DNA of 64,000 nt from NCBI RefSeq assembly GCF_007680605.1, contig NZ_VEIO01000006.1:1-64000 (forward strand). The letters run 5' to 3'. This DNA comes from Paenibacillus xylanexedens (GTDB lineage Bacteria; Bacillota; Bacilli; Paenibacillales; Paenibacillaceae). The position numbers and the translations under genes are program-made. This document shows, piece after piece, positions 59,819 through 64,000 of the stretch; position 1 is the first letter of the stretch; every line of letters starts with the position of its first letter. A model generated the notes under the pieces. That model made no database searches, was not told the DNA's origin, and was given only the letters and a program-made list of their open reading frames with translations.

Positions 59819-61531
59819 GTGTGGTCAACGATTTTATCTTATGTACCGAAATGGACCATCTGGGCACAGGCACTCATGGTTTTTATCGTACCGATTATTC
59901 TATATCTCGGAACGAATTGGTTCCATACGGCAATCAAGCGGGGTAGCTTCTCACGCAAAAATAAAATGACTCCTTCTCCGAAGGACATTTCACCAGCGGA
60001 AGCTGGCATCGGGCCAGGGACGGAAACGGGGCACTATGCCAACATTAAGTTAACTGGAATACACACGACAGATCTGATTACGGTTCGAGAGACGTTTGGC
60101 AAAAATGCAGATGTACATATTCGAGAGTTCACCATTCGGGGAACGAACACGAAAGCAACGATTATGTATACCGAAGGGCTTACGGATACAGATCTGATCG
60201 ACCAATATTTAATCAAACCTTTAATGATCGAGGGTATACCTGAACTCAAACAGGAAAGCTTCCTTCATCCTGAACAAGAAGACTTCCTGTCCACGTATCT
60301 GAAAACTCAAATTCTTCCCGTAAGTGAAATTCAGGAGACACAATCTCTTCAAGAACTTGCATCGGGTGTATTGGTGGGGAAAAACGGTTTGTTAGTGGAT
60401 GGCCTGCCTGGAGCGATGCTAATCGGAACGTCCAGATTGAAGACGCGCGGGGTGGATGAACCCTTATCGGAAGGCTTACTACGCGGACCGCGTATCGGTT
60501 TTACAGAGGAGCTTAGTGATAACACGGGGATTTTAAGACGTTATGGAAGTGACCAGAGTTTATTTATAGAAAAGCTTGAAGTGGGTAGCCGGATTAAAAA
60601 GGACTTGGCTATTGCTTATTTTCAGGATATTGCCGACCCTAAACTCGTAACCGAGGTTATGAAACGTGTGAAAAGTATTGATATGGACGCGATGCTGGAG
60701 TCCGGTTACGTAGAACAACTGATTGAAGATGATGCTCTGAGTCCTTTCCAGCAGATACTGAATACAGAAAGACCGGACCGCGTAATCGGTGCTTTATTGG
60801 AAGGGCGCGTCGCTATTTTGCTGGACGGAACCCCGTTTGTTCTGGTTGTGCCGGTTACGTTCAGCATGCTGCTCCAATCTCCAGAAGACTACTATGAACG
60901 CTGGATTCCAAGTACATTCCTTCGAATTCTACGTTTTATGGCAGCTATGCTAGCCCTGCTAGCTCCGGCGCTTTATATCTCTTTCATTTCGTTTCATCCA
61001 GGTCTGATTCCAACGAAACTGGTGCTGACGATTATTGAAACCCGTTCGGGTGTGCCCTTTCCTTCGATTATCGAAGCTTTGATTATGGAGCTGTCCATTG
61101 AGATTTTAAGGGAAGCCGGGATTCGTCTGCCCAAACCGATCGGACCTGCAATGGGAATCGTTGGGGGTCTGATCATCGGGCAGGCAGCAGTTCAGGCAGG
61201 CATTATCAGCCAGTTTCTGGTCATTGTCGTGGCGGTCACAGCGATTTCGTCCTTCACTATCCCAGTGTATAGTGCGGGATTGACGCTCCGTTTGCTCCGT
61301 TTTGCCGCTATGTTCAGTGCTGCAGTAATGGGGTTGTACGGTGTGGTCATGTTCTTCCTGCTCATGTGTACACATCTGGCTCGACTATCCAGCTTCGGTG
61401 TGCCGTATATAGCGCCAGCCGTTCCATATCATCTGAGTGATTGGAAGGATTTTATCATCCGTGCTCCGCTTAACATGATGAGAAGGCGTCCTGATATGAT
61501 GAATCCGACCGATGAAGATCGGAAGAAATAA
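59819..61531 (+). CDS. Spore germination protein, GerA family (A subunit)
   Basis: A subunit of a GerA-type germinant receptor in the spore inner membrane, here 570 residues. A large N-terminal domain (about 60-300) with GVLVGKNGLLVDG and DPKLVTEVMKRVKSIDMD is followed by GerA-type membrane helices (about 340-530). ETRSGVPFPSIIEALIMEL and PIGPAMGIVGGLIIGQAAV are strong family signatures. Unusually, a hydrophobic segment also sits near the N-terminus (about 10-35). GTG 59819 is supported by AAGGAGG at 59804-59810. It is first in a three-gene operon with the B and C subunits, the standard A-B-C order. Confidence 0.93.
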   Translation: MWSTILSYVPKWTIWAQALMVFIVPIILYLGTNWFHTAIKRGSFSRKNKMTPSPKDISPAEAGIGPGTETGHYANIKLTGIHTTDLITVRETFGKNADVHIREFTIRGTNTKATIMYTEGLTDTDLIDQYLIKPLMIEGIPELKQESFLHPEQEDFLSTYLKTQILPVSEIQETQSLQELASGVLVGKNGLLVDGLPGAMLIGTSRLKTRGVDEPLSEGLLRGPRIGFTEELSDNTGILRRYGSDQSLFIEKLEVGSRIKKDLAIAYFQDIADPKLVTEVMKRVKSIDMDAMLESGYVEQLIEDDALSPFQQILNTERPDRVIGALLEGRVAILLDGTPFVLVVPVTFSMLLQSPEDYYERWIPSTFLRILRFMAAMLALLAPALYISFISFHPGLIPTKLVLTIIETRSGVPFPSIIEALIMELSIEILREAGIRLPKPIGPAMGIVGGLIIGQAAVQAGIISQFLVIVVAVTAISSFTIPVYSAGLTLRLLRFAAMFSAAVMGLYGVVMFFLLMCTHLARLSSFGVPYIAPAVPYHLSDWKDFIIRAPLNMMRRRPDMMNPTDEDRKK

Positions 61532-61621
61532 TGTTGTTCGAAGTGAAGTTCCGTGCAGAGAGGTTCTGAGCAGTTCAGTATGATTGCGTACATTTCACAG
61601 ATGGTCAGGAGGTGCTAAAAA

Positions 61622-62722
61622 GTGAATGACTCCCAAGTAAAAATAAGTACGACACAAGCTGTGGTCATTATCGTCAATTACATGCTTGGTGCAGGCATAT
61701 TAACGCTACCTCGGACAACGGGCAAAGCGGTTGGAACGCCGGACGTCTGGATTTCGATCATCCTTTCAGGGCTCATTATTACGGGGGTTGGCATTATATT
61801 GGTGACCTTATGCCGACGTTTCCCGGAAAAGACCGTTTTCCAATTCACTCGGGAAATTACGGGGCGTTGGATTGCTTACATTCTGGGCTGTGCCAACATT
61901 ATTTATTTTATGGTGATTGCCGCTTTCGAAATTCGGGTGATGGCCGAAGTTACCGGAATGTATCTGCTTGAACGCACCCCTACCTGGGCGATTGTGATGG
62001 TGTTTATGTGGATCGGAATCTACCTGATCTCCGGCGGACTTCCAGTCATTGTGCGTGTGTTTGAAATCATTTTGCCGATTACCTTGGTCATATTTGTAAT
62101 GGAAATTTTGCTTAGTAATCAGTTGTTTGAGATCGGTAATCTGAGACCGGTTCTCGGAGAAGGGATTTTACCTGTAATCAAAGGGTTGAAGCCTTCTTTG
62201 TTATCATACACAGGTTATGAAGTAATGCTTGTCATTACAGCCTATATGCAAAATCCGAAAAAAAGCAATAAGGCGATGACTTGGGGTCTGGGCATATCTA
62301 CGGCGATATATTTGATCACGGTCGTTATGGTCGTTGGCAGTTTGTCCCTCGATGGGATCAAAACGAGAACATGGCCAACGCTGGATTTGGTTCGAAGTTT
62401 TGAGATTCAAGGTTTGATCTTTGAGCGCTTTGAGTCGTTATTGCTGGTCATCTGGATTTTGCAGATTTTCTCCACCTTTGCCATCACCCATTACTGCGCT
62501 TCTGTGGGGATTCGTGATCTGTTTAAAGCTAAAAAGATGCGGACCATTATGTACTGCCTTCTACCGTTTATCTATTTGGCAGCCATGATTCCCAAAAATG
62601 TATATGAAACATTTGCACTCGGGGACATGCTGGGTAATGCATCTGTCGTTCTGTTTGCCATTATGCCTCTGGTACTGCTGTTGCTGAGCATTATTCGTAA
62701 AAAAGGAGGTAAACACGCATGA
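61622..62722 (+). CDS. Spore germination protein, GerB family (B subunit, permease-like)
   Basis: Ten-helix membrane protein of the APC/Spore_permease superfamily, 366 residues; B subunits form the amino acid or sugar germinant-binding part of the receptor. The start VNYMLGAGILTLPR is the family signature and hydrophobic helices run through to the end. GTG 61622 has AGGAGG at about 61608-61613. It overlaps the C-subunit gene by 4 bases. The germinant cannot be predicted. Confidence 0.92.
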   Translation: MNDSQVKISTTQAVVIIVNYMLGAGILTLPRTTGKAVGTPDVWISIILSGLIITGVGIILVTLCRRFPEKTVFQFTREITGRWIAYILGCANIIYFMVIAAFEIRVMAEVTGMYLLERTPTWAIVMVFMWIGIYLISGGLPVIVRVFEIILPITLVIFVMEILLSNQLFEIGNLRPVLGEGILPVIKGLKPSLLSYTGYEVMLVITAYMQNPKKSNKAMTWGLGISTAIYLITVVMVVGSLSLDGIKTRTWPTLDLVRSFEIQGLIFERFESLLLVIWILQIFSTFAITHYCASVGIRDLFKAKKMRTIMYCLLPFIYLAAMIPKNVYETFALGDMLGNASVVLFAIMPLVLLLLSIIRKKGGKHA

Positions 62723-63921
62723 TCTCTCTCCGAATGTGGTTACGAATCCTCTCTGCGTTACTCATTCTCAGTCTGATCTCGGGGTGCTGGAGTAGCCGGG
62801 AGATTGAGGATTTAAGTCTCTATGTTGGTCTCGGCATTGATGTCGGACAAGAGACTGAATTCGAGAAAAATATCTCAGCCCAAGGAGGGCATTACCCTAA
62901 AGAAGACAACGTCACCGCAACCGTTCAGATTGCCCCTGGGAAATCGAGCGGCCAGCAGAGCGAGCAGGGAGGTTCACCTTCATCGGGTAAATCCTCTTAC
63001 TCTAATGAACAACTAACAGGAGATTCCATGCTCCAGATTTTCCGTCAATTTGCTTTACGCCGAGATCGTCCGCTCATTGGACATCATCTTAAAGTGATCG
63101 TCATTTCCAAAGATATTTCTAAAAAGTATGGATTACAACAGTTGCTTGATTTTGTGCTACGGGATAACGATATTCGTCCAAATTGTCTCGTGCTGATTAG
63201 CCATCATCGTGCGGTGGATGTACTTACTTCGAGAGATCCTTCCCGGATTCCGGCCTTTTATCTTACGGGAATTACAAATAACTCGTATATATCCAATAAG
63301 ATAATGGAGCCTGTTTCGCTTGCCAAACTGGATGCAGAGATGCAGTCTGGCTCCAGTTTTTTGCTTCAAAATGTATTGAATGCAGATGGCGAGGATAAAT
63401 TTTCAGGGGGGAGCATCTTTAAAGCCAAAACAACGAAATTTATCGGGGAACTCAGCCAAACCGACGTGGAAGCATTATCTTGGATTAAACCTAAGGAAAA
63501 GGGCGGAGTTATAAAAACATACAGCAAGGAAGGTTTCACGATTCTCTATGAAATCAAGAAAAAGACTACAAAAATCATTCCGAAGGTAGTTCATGGAGAC
63601 ATCTCATTCCACGTCAAGGCAGAGTCAGAAGGTTGGCTAATGGAGGATTGGCGCGCGCCTGAAAAGGAAGAAAAGGGAGCCTATCTAAAGGAACTGGAGC
63701 AGGATTTTGCCAAAATCGTAGATCAACAGATTGATCAGATGCTCTACAAACTCCAGCATACCTATAAAGCCGATGTTGCCGGTTTTCGGGACAGCCTCCG
63801 AATCCATTATCCAAAAACGTGGAAAAAAGTAAAAGATAACTGGGATGAAGTGTTTGCGACCGTGCCTATTACCTATGAGATCAAAACGAGCATTGTGAAT
63901 CCGGGATCTTCGACAGAGTAG
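62719..63921 (+). CDS. Spore germination lipoprotein, GerC family (C subunit)
   Basis: A 400-residue lipoprotein anchored to the spore inner membrane as part of the GerA-type receptor. The signal peptide ends in lipobox LISGC with Cys23 as the lipidated residue, followed by WSSREIEDLSLYVGLGID, typical of GerC. The segment around residues 74-95 is Ser/Gly/Gln-rich and probably a flexible loop. The C-terminal part has DQQIDQMLYKLQHTYKADVAGF, matching the last GerC helix region. ATG 62719 has AAAGGAGG upstream and overlaps gerB by ATGA, so translation is coupled. The remaining bases to 64000 hold no further recognisable gene. Confidence 0.93.
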   Translation: MISLRMWLRILSALLILSLISGCWSSREIEDLSLYVGLGIDVGQETEFEKNISAQGGHYPKEDNVTATVQIAPGKSSGQQSEQGGSPSSGKSSYSNEQLTGDSMLQIFRQFALRRDRPLIGHHLKVIVISKDISKKYGLQQLLDFVLRDNDIRPNCLVLISHHRAVDVLTSRDPSRIPAFYLTGITNNSYISNKIMEPVSLAKLDAEMQSGSSFLLQNVLNADGEDKFSGGSIFKAKTTKFIGELSQTDVEALSWIKPKEKGGVIKTYSKEGFTILYEIKKKTTKIIPKVVHGDISFHVKAESEGWLMEDWRAPEKEEKGAYLKELEQDFAKIVDQQIDQMLYKLQHTYKADVAGFRDSLRIHYPKTWKKVKDNWDEVFATVPITYEIKTSIVNPGSSTE

Positions 63922-64000
63922 CTTGGTACTCCCTAGCCGAGATGCTTAATATATTAACTTCGGCACCCAGGAGATCAAGGGCTTTGCTTGGGTCACACGT

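Noticed and set aside
1-64000. CRISPR arrays, prophage, insertion sequences or integrase genes
   Set aside because: No regularly spaced short repeats, transposase, integrase or phage structural genes were seen; the only long repeats are NRPS domains.
63922-64000. A terminator after gerC
   Set aside because: ACCCAG/CTTGGGT and GCCGA/TCGGC can pair but the window ends before any T-run, so it cannot be judged.

Overview
The window reads as a chromosomal segment of a spore-forming, Gram-positive Bacillota, most probably a Paenibacillus. Three things point there: the gene order sigW-rsiW-cdaA-cdaR-glmM-glmS, known from Bacillus and relatives; a GerA/GerB/GerC spore germination operon at the right end; and a complete polymyxin-type lipopeptide synthetase locus, a product family known from Paenibacillus. 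All reading is by eye; domain borders are good to about 15-20 residues.

Layout. 1-951: eleven tRNA genes in a row, the first cut by the window edge, closed by strong terminators. 1204-1563 (minus): a small secreted WGxxGxxG protein. 2143-4935: phosphoenolpyruvate carboxylase. 5190-6506: ECF sigma factor and its ZAS anti-sigma factor. 6797-10552: diadenylate cyclase CdaA, its regulator CdaR, and phosphoglucosamine mutase GlmM. 10764-13151: a good sigma-A promoter, a glmS ribozyme with an extended P1 arm, and GlmS. 13292-14018: an AT-rich control region. 14019-56707: the biosynthetic locus ectB-pmxA-pmxB-pmxC-pmxD-pmxE, ended by a strong terminator. 56779-57751 (minus): a WYL regulator with a frameshift. 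Then a VOC-family protein (57860-58303), a soluble PAS-chemoreceptor signalling protein (58666-59586) and gerA-gerB-gerC (59819-63921).

How the locus works. EctB makes 2,4-diaminobutyrate (Dab). PmxE (five modules, starter C domain) starts the chain, PmxA (four modules) extends it, and PmxB (one module plus thioesterase) finishes and releases it; PmxC and PmxD are ABC half-transporters. Specificity codes read by hand give acyl-Dab1-Thr2-Dab3-Dab4-Dab5-(Phe/Leu)6-(Leu/Ile)7-Dab8-Dab9-Thr10. Epimerase domains follow Dab3 and residue 6, so a [D-Dab3] polymyxin B/E-like decapeptide is expected.

The main points for a second look are: C-terminal-half condensation domains at the starts of PmxA and PmxB, each facing a complete C domain at the end of the upstream partner; a cysteine in place of serine in the thioesterase nucleophile elbow; a long hairpin between pmxA and pmxB; ectB placed at the head of the cluster behind a possible leader attenuator; two lineages of Dab A domains that look homogenised by recombination; and the frameshifted regulator next door. 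The locus is a recognisable polymyxin cluster rather than a wholly new system.
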